From positions 62,001 to 126,000 of the forward strand of contig JAQFWX010000083.1 in assembly GCA_027605045.1 (NCBI GenBank): DNA of 64,000 nt, written 5' to 3'. Below the pieces are notes generated by a model that worked only from the letters and a program-made list of their open reading frames with translations, was not told the DNA's origin and ran no database searches. This stretch comes from Phallus indusiatus (taxonomy: Eukaryota; Basidiomycota; Agaricomycetes; Phallales; Phallaceae). A program made the position numbers and the translations under genes. Below, in pieces: positions 36,526 through 47,682 of this stretch (its first letter is position 1; each line of letters starts with the position of its first letter).

Positions 36526-37836
36526 ATGTCGACTTTCTTGCTATTCCCCGCATTTATAATTTCTTTCCTTCCCACAGTCCTTACTTCGGCCTGTGTGTGC
36601 AGTTCGGGACTCGTTCCAGTCTCAGTCAATGTTTCTATTCTCAGGGATCCTACCACCGAGCTCCTGAACTCGACCGACGTGATTCCACTTGAAAAGACGT
36701 TCAGCGTTTTTGGAGAACTATGTCAACCTCTGTCATCGTCTAATTCCAGCGGTTTGTATTTTCTCTCCCGTTCTCCAGACAAACTCTCATAAAAAAACAC
36801 ACAGATGACATCCAAATATTACTCCATGGTCAATCGTACACACACGCATACTGGGATATTCCCTGGAACGGATACCAAAACTACTCCTACGTTCAGTTTT
36901 CCTGTCAAAATGGGATTACCTCTTTCGCATATGACAACATCTGCGCCGGTCTATCTTCAAAGCCATCATCTGAAGAATGCCAGCTTCCGTCTGTGGCAGC
37001 GATTGCATCGACCATCGCACGTCAGGCTAAAACTGGGCAACTCGCGCAGACTCTAACGGGACAATCAAATCCATTCAACAAGGTGATTGGATTTGGACAT
37101 TCTGTTGGTTCGACGATTATGAATTATGCCGCTATACAAGATGGAGCATCCTCTCCATATGACGCATTGGTTCTGACAGGTTGGGTCTCAAATATAACGT
37201 CAACTGTATGATTTGGCTTATTGGTTTTCCCAGGGTACCTTCACGATCTTGGTTTCATGTTGGTCTTGAGCTTTGATTGTTTTTTTTTGCCATTAATAGT
37301 CTATTACAGAGAAAACTCTCAATCGACCAGCGTTCCAGCAAGCCAAGCCGATCCAGGTCGATTCGGAAATCTAGATTTAGGATATATAACAACAGTCGGA
37401 GCTAATCGTTCCGCTTATTACGGTCCCACAAATAACTCTTTCTCTCCGATTGTATTCCAGCTGGACGTTCTAACTTTCGATGTCGGATCCATTTTCGTGG
37501 AGCTACAATCACCTTTCACATATTTCCCAGCTCCGGGGTTTCAAGGGTCTGTAGCTGAAATGGTCGGACAATTTGATCAGTTGCATTGCATAACTGATGG
37601 AGGTCCTTGTGTTCAAAGTGCGCTTCAGAGCTCTGAGCCTCCTTTTTCCCTAATTCGAAGAATGTTACCACGGTGGGTAGTAGTATCCCTTATCAATAAA
37701 TCTGCATTTCATAAATATTTTTTCGTTGCAGATCGTTATACCTAATACTGGACATTCTTTGAACCTTGAATTCACCGCATCCATGTCCTTCCGAATAATG
37801 AATGATCTGTTCGCTCAATATGTAGAAGAAGATTGA
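36526..37836 (+). CDS. Secreted alpha/beta-hydrolase 1, with an apparent frameshift
   Basis: Tandem duplicate of the gene at 39043. It encodes a signal peptide (MSTFLLFPAFIISFLP...TSA), then CVCSSGLVPVSV. After intron 36752-36804 come ILLHGQSYTH (oxyanion HG motif) and FAYDNICAGLSSKP. The nucleophile elbow is GFGHSVGST (GxSxG). After two more introns come QADPGRFGNLD, ANRSAYYGPTN, FQLDVLTFDVGS and LHCITDGGPCVQSA. The last exon gives IVIPNTGHSLN with the expected catalytic His. At 37643-37647 there are five T where the duplicate has six. This shifts the frame just before the last intron and loses the final exon unless corrected. It is either an inactivating deletion or a homopolymer error. The substrate is unknown; the fold covers esterases and peptidases. 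Confidence 0.78.
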
Positions 37837-39042
37837 GTTAGCTAGATAACTTCCCTTGTAGGAATAGGAATGAGAAATAAACATGTCTCATAATTTTGAA
37901 TCTGGGAACGAACGGAGGACTAAATTCTTTCGCGTAACTTTCGCGCGCCCGCGGACTTCAATAGAGACTGATTCTACATCCGCGGTCTCCTACAATCAAA
38001 TCTCAAAATCCCTCTGAGCCCCTCGATATTTCTAATAATTCTAGTTCAGTCCAATGCTGGATTCCATCTAAATTCCATCAATGTAACAGCTCGTTACAGC
38101 ACCAGTCACAACGGAAAGATCCGCTAGTTTTTGACGATTTTTTCCCAAGTCATCTTGGCATGGTAATTGACGACTTCGGACATTATAATTGACAATGGGT
38201 GAGTAATGATTTACTGTTCAGTGTGAATTAATAGTTATCATGTATCAGAATTGGCGGAGGCCCTGAATAGTTGGGCTTTTCGTTGGCTGCTACTTATAGG
38301 GCCGGGCTCGGAGTCAAGGAAGTAGCTTGCAACGTCATCCAGACACGAATTTCCTCAGCGATATTTTGTTCGTCTTCCCTGAATATCATATCAGAAGTAT
38401 GAGCTTCTCAAGATTCTACGGGGTGTCGTCATCTGACTACTCTCCCGTGATTTTCAAAACGAAAAGAACAGTCGGTTTATCAGCCTTGATGACGAACCTT
38501 TCAAATATCAATATACACTTCGTGCACATCATCACCAAGTATGTTGACGAGCCTTCTCAAGCTTTTGCTACCAAAACAACCTTTTATCTTAGATTGTCCC
38601 TCGCACTTACATACATCGTATTACTTCAATTTTTGTTGGTGCCTTCCCTCCATGCACCTTGTTACCGGAACATTCCTTAATATATCTGTCAACGTCAATC
38701 TATTCCTGGAGAAGGGTCGTAATAATTTAGCAGCGTTCCTTCGGCTTCCGTGGGCACCATCGGATACAAGTCATGTGCTATTTACCCCGGACTGGTATCA
38801 ATTTTCTACTACAAGCACAGACATAATGACATCCCGCGACAACATGGAATCCATTATCTCCAATTTCTAATTGTCTTTGTCATTTGGATGGCATCGTGAC
38901 TGCTTTCCAATCCCGGTTGGCTAGCTAGCTATGCCAGATTTGAAGAAGAATATTGACACGACTGGAAAACTGCCTAGTCTCGTATAAATTACGTGGAAAT
39001 CCATTTTCCATTCACTTCTAGCCCAGCCTTATTTTTTTACGA
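37837..39042. other. Spacer; 5' part of duplicated unit 2
   Basis: The upstream sequence of hydrolase 2, the counterpart of 35.6-36.5 kb. The open frames at 38327-38680 and 38541-38870 are not conserved in unit 1 and are probably chance. A TATA box is at 38983-38988. Confidence 0.45.
38983..38988 (+). promoter_or_regulatory. TATA box of hydrolase 2
   Basis: TATAAA lies 60 bases before the ATG at 39043, and is the counterpart of the TATA box of the first duplicate. Confidence 0.55.
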
Positions 39043-40380
39043 ATGTCGACTGCTCTGCTGCTCCCCGCATTGTTAATTCCTTTCCTTCCCACCATCCTCG
39101 CTTCAGCCTGTTTGTGCAGCTCCGGACTTATTCCCGTCTCAATTGATGTATCTATCCCCAGGGATCCTTCCACAGAGCTCCTGAACACGACAGATTTGGT
39201 TCGACTTGAGAAGACATTTAATGTCTATGGAGAATTATGCCAGCCTCTGTCATCTTCCAACTTCAACGGTTTGTTTTTTTTTGCTCCCCCGATCGCCGAA
39301 CATTTCGAACTCTTCTTAACCAACAACACAGATGACATCCAAGTACTACTTCATGGTCAATCGTACACACACGCATACTGGGATATCTCATGGAATGGAT
39401 ACCAAAATTATTCTTATGTCCAGTTTTCCTGTCAAAATGGAATCACCTCTTTTGCATATGATAACATCTGCGCCGGACTTTCTTCAAAACCACAATCTGA
39501 AGAATGTCAACTCCCGTCTGTGGCGGCAATTGCGTCGACCATTGCACGTCAAGCCAAAACTGGGCAACTCGCACAGACCCTAACGGGACAATCGAAATCG
39601 TTCAAAAATGTTGTTGGGTTTGGTCATTCTATTGGTTCGGCGGTCATGAATTATGTCGCTATTACAGAGGGTGCTTCGTCTCCATATGACGCACTGGTTC
39701 TTACAGGTTTGATCATACAGACTTAGCAATCATTTAAGTAAATAGCTCATTTGGTTTTAGGATACATTCACGATCTAGCTTACATGTCAGTCCGGTGTTT
39801 CAACCTTTTTCTCGTCATCACCGACTGATAAAGGAATTTGACAGAGAACACCCCCAAGCAGTCAGTACAATAGCAAGTGAAGCAGATCCAGGTCGATTTG
39901 GCAATCTCGATTCAGGATACGTAACAACACTCGGGGCGACCCGTTCCATTTACTACGGTCCCACGAATGATTCTTTCTCTCCAGCTGTATTTCAACTGGA
40001 CGTCCTTACTTTTGACGTTGGATCCATGTTCTTAGTCAAACAAACACCCTTCACATATTTCCCAGCTGCAGGGTTTCGGGGACCTGTCGCTGAGATGGTT
40101 GGACAATTTGATTTATTGCATTGCATCCCAGATGGAGGACCTTGTGTCCAAAGCGTGATTCAAAACTCCGAGCCGGCTTTTTTCCCAGACTCCAAAAATG
40201 TTTCTACGGTGAGTGATATTATTCACGTCGATGGGATCTTCTCCGCGGTTTAACTGATCTTTGTTGTTGTTGCAGATTGTTATACCTGAAACAGGTCATG
40301 CTTTGAACGCGGAGTTCACTGCATCACTGTCCTTCCAAACAATGAATAATCTATTCGCCGACTTTGTAGAAAAAATATGA
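39043..40380 (+). CDS. Secreted alpha/beta-hydrolase 2
   Basis: The intact member of the duplicated pair, about 400 residues in five exons. A signal peptide (MSTALLLPALLIPFLPTILA-SA) precedes CLCSSGLIPVSIDVS. VLLHGQSYTHAYWD, FAYDNICAGLSSKP and the nucleophile elbow VGFGHSIGSA follow. YIHDL, EADPGRFGNLDSGY, FQLDVLTFDVGS and HCIPDGGPCVQS match the duplicate. The last exon gives IVIPETGHALN, with His as the likely catalytic base, and ends NLFADFVEKI. The ordering HG...GHSxGS...GH is that of the alpha/beta-hydrolase fold, and the signal peptide points to secretion. Several Asn-X-Ser/Thr sites (NYS, NTT, NDS) agree. Fungal relatives are usually annotated only as alpha/beta hydrolases; the reaction is not predictable here. 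Confidence 0.85.
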
Positions 40381-41620
40381 GATATTTAGACCACCCCTTT
40401 TTTTGTAGTATGTAATGATGAAAAAAAAAACTTCTTATCAGAAAGATTCTTCTTCCGTATAAATAGAAATTTTTGAAACATGGCAAAGTACATTACATAC
40501 TAAATTCATGACATAAAACGGGAGAGGAGTGGACACGCAATGACCGCCGCCCGCCTAGTGCGGACTTCGAACTGGGCAACTTGGTTCAGTATATATATGT
40601 ACTACTTAGTACCATGTCGAAAATGTTATCCCCATTCTTTTCATACACTCCGTTCACATTAACTGTACCGGAAACATCGTCAACTAACTACTCATGGTTG
40701 ATACAAAGTATGTTTCCCCTCTGTTGACTCCACAGTCGGCGTTGAAAGTTTTTGCAGACATTCCACGACCAAGCGTAATGTGCGTCGAAGCACCTGTCAG
40801 CCAGTCTCTAATGCAAGAAATATCACGGTGTCGGTTTCGAAGCGACCCAAACTTTCTGAACAGCAAGACCAACCCAGGCCCTCCACTTCTGACCCTTCTG
40901 GTTCCCCTATTATAAGGCAAAACAAAAGACCCAAAACAAAAAATGATCAAAATCCGGAGACGGAGACAATTCAAGGAGGTGGATCAGTAGTCACAGGTAA
41001 GATGTCGTTTGAGCTCACCCTCATTGTTATTGTATTTAATGTCACTTTTGCTACTACAACCATTATCTTCACCTTTTTTCAGCTCGCCCACATTATCCAG
41101 CTCTTCCCACCTTTCCGCCAGCTTTGCCGTATTTCCTGCCACCTTTTGTCTTTGTCTTTGTTTTTGTTTTTGTTTGTTTCTGTTATTTTTTTTTGTCATG
41201 TAGGTGTGAATAATAAATCAATACCCTAATAATACCCTATTTTCTAAAGTTTGTACCAGACTGATAATTAAATAATACATTCTGACCAAAAACGTGTCTA
41301 AGTATCAAGTACTGCAACATTTAATAATCGCTGACTAGAATGATAATAACCATCACGATTGGTCGATGATGTAACAGATTTTTATCAGACCACAGGGGGG
41401 TCTGATAAAGGGTTTTCTTATTTTTCCACAAGTGCACAGAATTCCGGTCTATTGCTCAGTTAGGCTAATAGGGAATCACATGCAGTAGTAGTGGAAAAGA
41501 TTCAGATTAACTAAACTTGTCCCATCGATCATCTGGGCAGTAGTATCTGGGCAGTAGTCTGTCTTGTCAGTTTTGTTGTCGACTGCATTCAAATCAACGG
41601 CAGACAGGTAACGCACAAAC
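40381..41620. other. Intergenic with one doubtful small frame
   Basis: About 1.2 kb between hydrolase 2 and the solo LTR. It includes a pyrimidine-rich stretch (41140-41200) and the doubtful small gene listed separately. Nothing else is recognised. Confidence 0.4.
40780..41214 (+). CDS. Doubtful small protein, basic and low complexity
   Basis: A possible two-exon frame. The first part reads SVSKRPKLSEQQDQPRPS, then QNKRPKTKNDQNPET, a basic and Pro-rich stretch resembling a nuclear localisation signal. A GTAAGA donor near 40998 and a TTTTTTCAG acceptor near 41082 would join it to ARPHYPALPTFPPALPYFL, followed by a low-complexity Val/Phe run from a T-rich tract. I do not recognise a family. 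The low-complexity end and lack of a clear start argue that it may be chance. Confidence 0.2.
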
Positions 41621-42008
41621 TGTCAGGGTACCGCCGTCTCTCATTTTCTTAGTTATTATCATCGGCATCATTTCTTTTCTATTTTATTTATCATTTCCAT
41701 ATTTTACTTTCACTCTCCGTTTCCTGGTTCTGTCTCTATTCCACTTTCTTTACTCGCGCGCGTCGCGCTCGTACCCGCGTGATGCCCGTGACATCACGTC
41801 GCTTAGGTTCGGCTTGGGCGCCTGGCACTTAGCTGTGTCAGGGCCGCACGCCGCGTCGTCGTTTTATGTATATAGTCGTTGTACCTAGAGTGAGGGTCCC
41901 TAAGCTTGTTCTCTTAGGATCCCCTCCCTCTAGGTGAGTAGTTAGTTTCCCTTCCAATATATTGTCTTAGGATCCCCTCCCTCTAGTGTGAGCTGAGTAG
42001 CCCTAACA
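41621..42008 (+). mobile_element. Solo LTR of a retrotransposon, 388 bp
   Basis: The element begins TGTCAGGG and ends CCCTAACA, the expected TG...CA ends with a short inverted repeat. A perfect 5-bp target duplication CAAAC flanks it (41616-41620 and 42009-42013). A TATA-like TATGTATATAG lies at about 41865-41875. A 22-bp direct repeat and a partial inverted copy lie near the 3' end. There are no gag or pol frames next to it, so it is a solo LTR left by recombination. The 5-bp duplication and TGTCAGGG start suit a Ty3/gypsy family, but without pol this is not certain. Confidence 0.85.
41912..41986 (+). repeat. 22-bp direct repeat inside the LTR
   Basis: Identical 22-bp sequences occupy 41912-41933 and 41965-41986, 53 bases apart start to start. 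A near-inverted copy at about 41886-41904 could pair with the first to form a hairpin. This may mark the LTR's 3' processing region. Confidence 0.6.
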
Positions 42009-43365
42009 CAAACCGGTTTGGCCCATGTTCATTTATTGAGCACCCTCTTTGACAATCGTACATGTTAATATTTTGGTGATTTATAATTTTTGTTGTATAA
42101 AGTTGAAATTTAATAATAATAAGCAAACCCTCCTAGCTAAAATCACTCAGGTCCAATGTTAGCGTTGGGACTCTGTCCATGCAAGCAGCCCTCGGCGTAA
42201 TGACTATTGGACACAGTAATTCTTCCGCTGCAGCTTGTACATTTCAAATTTCAGTTTCTACAACATAAAAAAAGAGCAAAAACACAGTTGGTGATGCAAC
42301 TATCGGCCAAAATAGATTGAGCTACAACGGTACATAGAGAATATATGGCTATATGGCAAAAGTTACATCATCTTTTCGAAAACGCAAAAATGTCCCAAAA
42401 AAAACAGGTATTTAGATTCCACTTATTAAACCTGGTTCATAACTGGACCCCGAGTCGACCACGAACGAGTCCCCGAGCTAGGCAGCGGGGGTACGAAACT
42501 TTTACCTTCCCTCAGGCTCGTCCGGGCGTCAGTACGGAAGGTGGCAGTGACGAAGGTGATAAGCATGAGAAAGCTGAGAGTTATCCAGCCTAACCAGCCA
42601 AACGTGATCAATGTTTGAAGCATGCCCGAGATTGTGAGCAGAATGAGAGATCTAGTTATTGAACTGAGTTGCAAAATAATCATGAAGACATCTCTTACAT
42701 TGATCCATGCACACGGTGTCACGATGACGTCACGTTGATACTACTCTTGGCGTACTTACAAGGGCCGCACACCTAGATCCAACTCATCCAACTCCAAGGA
42801 GCCTTTCCAAAAGTCATTAAACGAAAGGAGATAACTGCGTAATCTGATTGGAAGCTTACTAGAAGAGGTAGTAGAATCGGTATACAGTCAGACATCTACT
42901 CGGCCGGCTGCCGCTCTACTCCGTATGGTTCACAATCCGATCTATCTCAATACCTCCTGGTGTGTGAATACCATCGGGGCTCTTGTAGACACCTCTAAAA
43001 GCTGTCGGAGTGAGGGCCAGATGCATAGTACATTGACGGCGGACGCGACTCACGCTAATACCAGCGGAAGAAACATGGGCACGCCCACCGCTTAACATTT
43101 TTTGCCGGTTGTCTTGTACGGCGGACCTCGAATATCACCCACTCACATTTATTCACACCCATCGTTTATTATTTCTTATAATAACTCGGGCTATAAACCA
43201 TATATAGCCTGTTCAATGAAGCTAGATCATACGCACAAGGCGACTGGATGTCTGCAGTCCCTAGCGATCTACATATTTGAGTCTCCCTGCACGCCAGCGC
43301 TAACACGGCCACTATTCGCCGACTTGTTTATAAAACTGAACGGGGGACATCTACCCTGGCTGACT
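42009..43365. other. Intergenic between solo LTR and reductase gene
   Basis: About 1.35 kb. A minus-strand frame at 42426-42722 encodes about 98 residues with two or three hydrophobic stretches (LILLTISGMLQTLITFGWLG). This could be a remnant of a membrane protein gene but has no family match that I can see. The rest looks non-coding. Confidence 0.35.
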
Positions 43366-46300
43366 ATGGAGACACCACCGAAACACCTGACTATTGACCA
43401 ACTTCACGAGTGGTATCGCGTGCGGAACCCGGACCACCCTTACTTCTGCTATGTTAGTGAAAACGGCACCAAGGTAAACGCTTTTTTTTAAGCGATTAAA
43501 GAATGAACTTGAGCTCTCGATTGTAGGCTTTTATATCTAAAGGCAGTGTTGGGAAGGCTATTCATCGATCCATTGATATAATACGTTCTGAAGTACCAGA
43601 GCAAGAAAACGGAAGCACCAGGGACGAACCAATGGTTCTTGGACTTCTTGCCAACACCGGTGCGCATTAACTTTTAACTTATAATTATTATTTGCAAAGC
43701 TGAAACAGGTCATTTTTCAAAGATTGGTCGACTTTTATTGCGTTCCTTTATGCACATATTTATCTCACACATCCCAAGAATGGCCGTCCAGTTCTACCAT
43801 TTTTGATCTCCCCGAGGAATTCGGCCATCGCGGTGGCTCATCTACTTAAAGAAGTGAAATGTAGTTACATATGGGTTACAGAAGGACCGTTGATCGAACT
43901 TGCAAATGAAGCCCTCGGAATTAACACAGATTTTAAGACAACTCTGAAGAAGTTCCCTTCGTTCCACGATATTTATAATGTCGAACCTTTGAATATTCCC
44001 GTCACCTATGATGATTCGTTCGTTGATCCGTCCACGCGGATGGCCATTCTTCATTCATCAGGTGTGTGCATCCAATGATTCCGACTTCCGACTTACTAAT
44101 GCCAATGCAAATGCATCAACCATATTATCAGGCTCGACCGCCTATCCCAAAGTACGATACTTCACTCATGAATTTTTCTACCAGACCGGAGATACCTTTG
44201 GTGGGTATGGTATTATCATAAATATTTTTAATAATGTTCCTCGTAGAATCTGGCGGTAAATATCCACTGAATGGCGAAATTATTGCGTGCTCACCACCTG
44301 CGTTCCGTAAGCTGTAGGACTTCCTTAGCCTGAGCAATGAATTGATATTATTCTTTAGACGCGTTGGGATTATTCATGAGTGCGATGACTGTCGTAAGTC
44401 TTTGTTCTCGTTTTCTGTCAAACTATATCTTGTGAACACTGTTTATCAGCGCCAAGGAATGTCACTTGCAGTTCAATCACCGTTTGCACCACCCGGGCCG
44501 TTATCGACCGAGACATTCCTCAACATAATTAGGATTACGGATTCTAGTTATGCTTTGACAATTCCGAGCTTTTTGGAAGTATGTCTTATTCTGATCCTTT
44601 TGTCTCGTCTTCTGATTGTTTTTAGGATTGTTCAAGAGATCCAGCTGCCATCGAGGTTCTGAGAAAACTCAGGGCGATAGTATGTAGTTTCAGCAAATCG
44701 TTTTCCAATTGAAGCTCATACAGTGATTAAGATATGGGGTGGAGGTCCATTGAGCAATGAAATTGGAACTCAGCTTCGTGACGAAGGTGTTGCACTTCGT
44801 ATTCTATATGCAGCTACAGAATTCCAAGGTCTTAACAGACCGTTGCGTGCGTTTCTTGCCTTTGAAACTAATGAATATCTGAATCAAAGGGTGACTTAAC
44901 CAACTATTGTAGAGCAAACACTTGAAGAAGGGCATGACTGGTTCAAGTTTCGTTCTGATAGTGATATAGTCCTTTTGGAAACGGATAAAGACAACATCTT
45001 TCAAGTCGTAATCAAGGCATGTATGCCTTTCTTTTCACACTTCAGACGTTATATGATTCTGACGTGACGTGCTATTTTCTTGGGAAATAGAGAACAAAAA
45101 CGCATGCACTTACGGCTTTTAATACTGAAATAAATGGCGTGCCTGCCTATGATACCAATGATCTTGTGGAGAGACATTCAAAGAAACATGACCTTTATCA
45201 TGTTGTCGGACGAGCGGACGATCAAATCATGTTAAGTACCGGAGAAAAGGTAGAAAATTATCGTTTTGTTCAATTGTTTCTCGTTTAATGAATTGTATAT
45301 CTAGACGAACCCAGGTCCATTAGGTAAGGAATGCTTTCAATCCCCAGATATTGGATGCGAGTTCTGATGCTGCATTTTGGATGTAGAGGCCATCATAAAG
45401 AGAAACCCGCATATTAAGGACGCACTTATATTTGGACGCGGTCGTCAAGCTAATGGTATCTTGGTCCAGCCTACTTCTTTTGAAGAAGCGGAACGCCTTG
45501 GGGTAGAAGGGTTCCGAAACCTCATTTGGTCGGTTCCATCTCTGCTTGCTTATTATGAATTGATGGTTGAATTATTGTATGTAGGTCTAGTGTAGAGGAG
45601 GCGAATGCCTATGCTCCTGCCCATTCTCACATACTGAAAGAGGTGTGTTTCTCATGATACCCTAAAACAAAGCCTAAAACTCTCCGACGTACGTGGCCTT
45701 CCAGATGATATTAATTGCATCAGCTTCGGACCCGTTCACGTACACACCGAAAGAGACTCTAAGAAAGGGGAACGTTCTCGCTACATACGCTGATAAGATT
45801 GAGGCGCTTTACACTGATGTCGAGAGCTCTATCCATGCCGAAATTTCTGTTCCATTTGGCTCGCATCCACAGGGAGGGTGGACGGAAGATGAAAGCCGAA
45901 AATACGTAAGAACTGTTCTCAGTACGATTTTGAACGTCAAGGGTAAAGAAATTGGGGATACGGATGATATATTCGGATTCGGGTGTGACAGGTTAGCGAG
46001 ATTTTTCTTAATCCATTACATTTGATTTGAGTTTGAATTTACAATAATTCAGTTTACAGGCAACATATATTCGGAACACCCTTGTTCATGCTCTACGACA
46101 AGTAGCACCACTACCTAATATTCACAATCTCCCTGCCAACTTCGTTTACCAATTACCCACCATTGAATCATTATCTCATTTGTTAGCCCAAGCGTCCCGT
46201 TCCGAAGCTTATGAACACACCGCCGAGACCCCCGAAGCACGCCAAATGCGGCTTGAAAGTATGATACACCGATACACGTCCAACTGGCCAACGCATACAC

Positions 46301-47682
46301 CCAAGAAAGAATACGGGAAAGAAGAGGTTATTCTTTTGACGGGTAGCACCGGAGGATTGGGATCGCAACTACTTGCTCAGCTAATCCAACTAAGCTCGGT
46401 TTCTAAGATTTACGTCCTAAATCGACCGGGCAAGAAACTATCGCTGGAACGACATCTCGATGCTTTCAAGGATAGGGGTAATGATGTTGAATTGTTAAAA
46501 TCGTCCAAGATTGTGTTTGCGGAGGGCGATGCATCTTACCCAGGTTTTGCTCTGGATGTAAATTTGTTCAATGAGGTGTGTGTTCAGGTGTCGATTTTGC
46601 AAATGGGAAAGATAGAACTGACAACCTAATATAGATGAAAGATTCAGTTACAACGATCATCCACAATGGTATGTAATAATAAATGCGAAACTGGAAATTA
46701 TATACTCACAACTGTTGTTAGCTTGGAATGTCAACTTCAACATCTCGTTGGCATCTTTCGAACCGGCTATTCGTGGCGTTCGCAACATGATCAACCTTGC
46801 GCTTTCTTCTCCCTACAAGATCCCTCCCAAGTTATTGTTTACAAGCAGTATAGGAACTATCAAGAGTATGTGGCTTCCCTGACCCCAACCGTTCAGTCTT
46901 ATAACAATTTCTATATTTGCGTAATAAGCATGGACGAATATTCCTCCTATAGAAGAAGGGCCCTTCGTCAATATCGATCTCCTTCAACCGTCGGGATACG
47001 GCGAATCCAAATGGGTATCGGAACGTATTTTGACCATTGCCAAAGCAGAAACGGCTTTGCAATCCGTGATCATCCGGGTTGGACAACTCTCCGGTGGAAT
47101 TAACGGCAATTGGAACGTGACTGATTGGTTCCCGAGTGCTATCACCGCGGGTCAAATTATAGGACGCTTGCCGGATTATGTCGGGGTAGTTATAAAATTC
47201 CTGTTCTCAATTTTTTTTGAGATCCAGAAAGCTCACAATGCATCTAGGTCGCCTCCTTTGTACCTCTTCATCACGCAGCGTCCGCAATAATAGAATTAAG
47301 AAAAGCACCGGTTTCAGTCGCACATATCGTTCACCCGCGGCCAATTAAATGGCGCGAACTTATTCGCTTTGTTTCTGAGGAGTTGAAGTTACCTGTGGTT
47401 CCTTTTTCAGATTGGGTAGATCGATTGGAAAAACTGCCTCAGACCGAAGAAAATTCGCGCAGGACGCAGGCCGTCCACCTCGTACCATTTTATAAAGGAG
47501 CGATTCGTCCGGAGAACTCGATACCCAATGAAGAAGAGGAAATTTTCGGACTCCCGACGTTCCAGTCGGAAAAAACGGTTGGCGTTGTAAAGGCTTTAAG
47601 TGAGACGAATCTGCCCCGGATCGATAGAACAGATGTCTTGAGTTGGATCACGTACTGGAGGATGAAAAGATACTTAAAATAA
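43366..47682 (+). CDS. Adenylate-forming reductase, A-T-R architecture (NRPS-like)
   Basis: A NRPS-like reductase of about 1,000 residues in many exons. It activates a carboxylic acid as an adenylate, holds it on a phosphopantetheine arm and reduces it, usually to an aldehyde. The start at 43366 gives METPPKHLTIDQL. The A domain shows LISPRNSAIAVAHLL, HSSGSTAYPKVRYFTHEF (core A3), PAFHALGLF, and VGRADDQIMLSTGEKTNPGPLEAI (A7/A8 region). The T domain has FGFGCDSLQAT, with Ser as the pantetheine site. The reductase domain has VILLTGSTGGLGSQLL (cofactor loop), HNAWNVNFN, TSSIGT and YGESKWVSE (catalytic Tyr/Lys). One intron (45017-45090) is GC-AG. All exons join in frame, so the gene looks functional. 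No other natural-product gene is adjacent. The substrate is unknown. Confidence 0.88.

Larger units (their letters stand above)
35610..37900 (+). repeat. Segmental duplication, unit 1
   Basis: First unit of a direct tandem duplication with an offset of about 2.5 kb (2,502 bases at the shared upstream motif, 2,517 at the start codons, 2,544 at the stop codons). It covers some 900 bp of upstream DNA plus the hydrolase gene. The similarity is high in exons and lower in introns and flanks, so the duplication is not recent. Confidence 0.75.
38050..40400 (+). repeat. Segmental duplication, unit 2
   Basis: Second unit of the direct tandem duplication, holding about 1 kb of upstream DNA and the intact hydrolase gene. 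Shared landmarks are GGATTCCATC...TCAATGTAAC-like sequence, TGTCGTCATCTGACT, a TATA box and all four introns at the same positions. Confidence 0.75.

Noticed and set aside
41621..42008. A full LTR retrotransposon
   Set aside because: Only one LTR is present and the 5-bp duplication flanks it directly. No gag or pol frames are seen on either side.
42426..42722. Membrane protein gene on the minus strand
   Set aside because: Only about 98 residues, no start context, no joining exons and no family signature. Possibly a relic, not listed as a gene.
43366..45600. The adenylation domain as a pseudogene (frames broken in several places)
   Set aside because: Each apparent break is resolved by a short intron with acceptable GT-AG or GC-AG signals, and family motifs join in frame.
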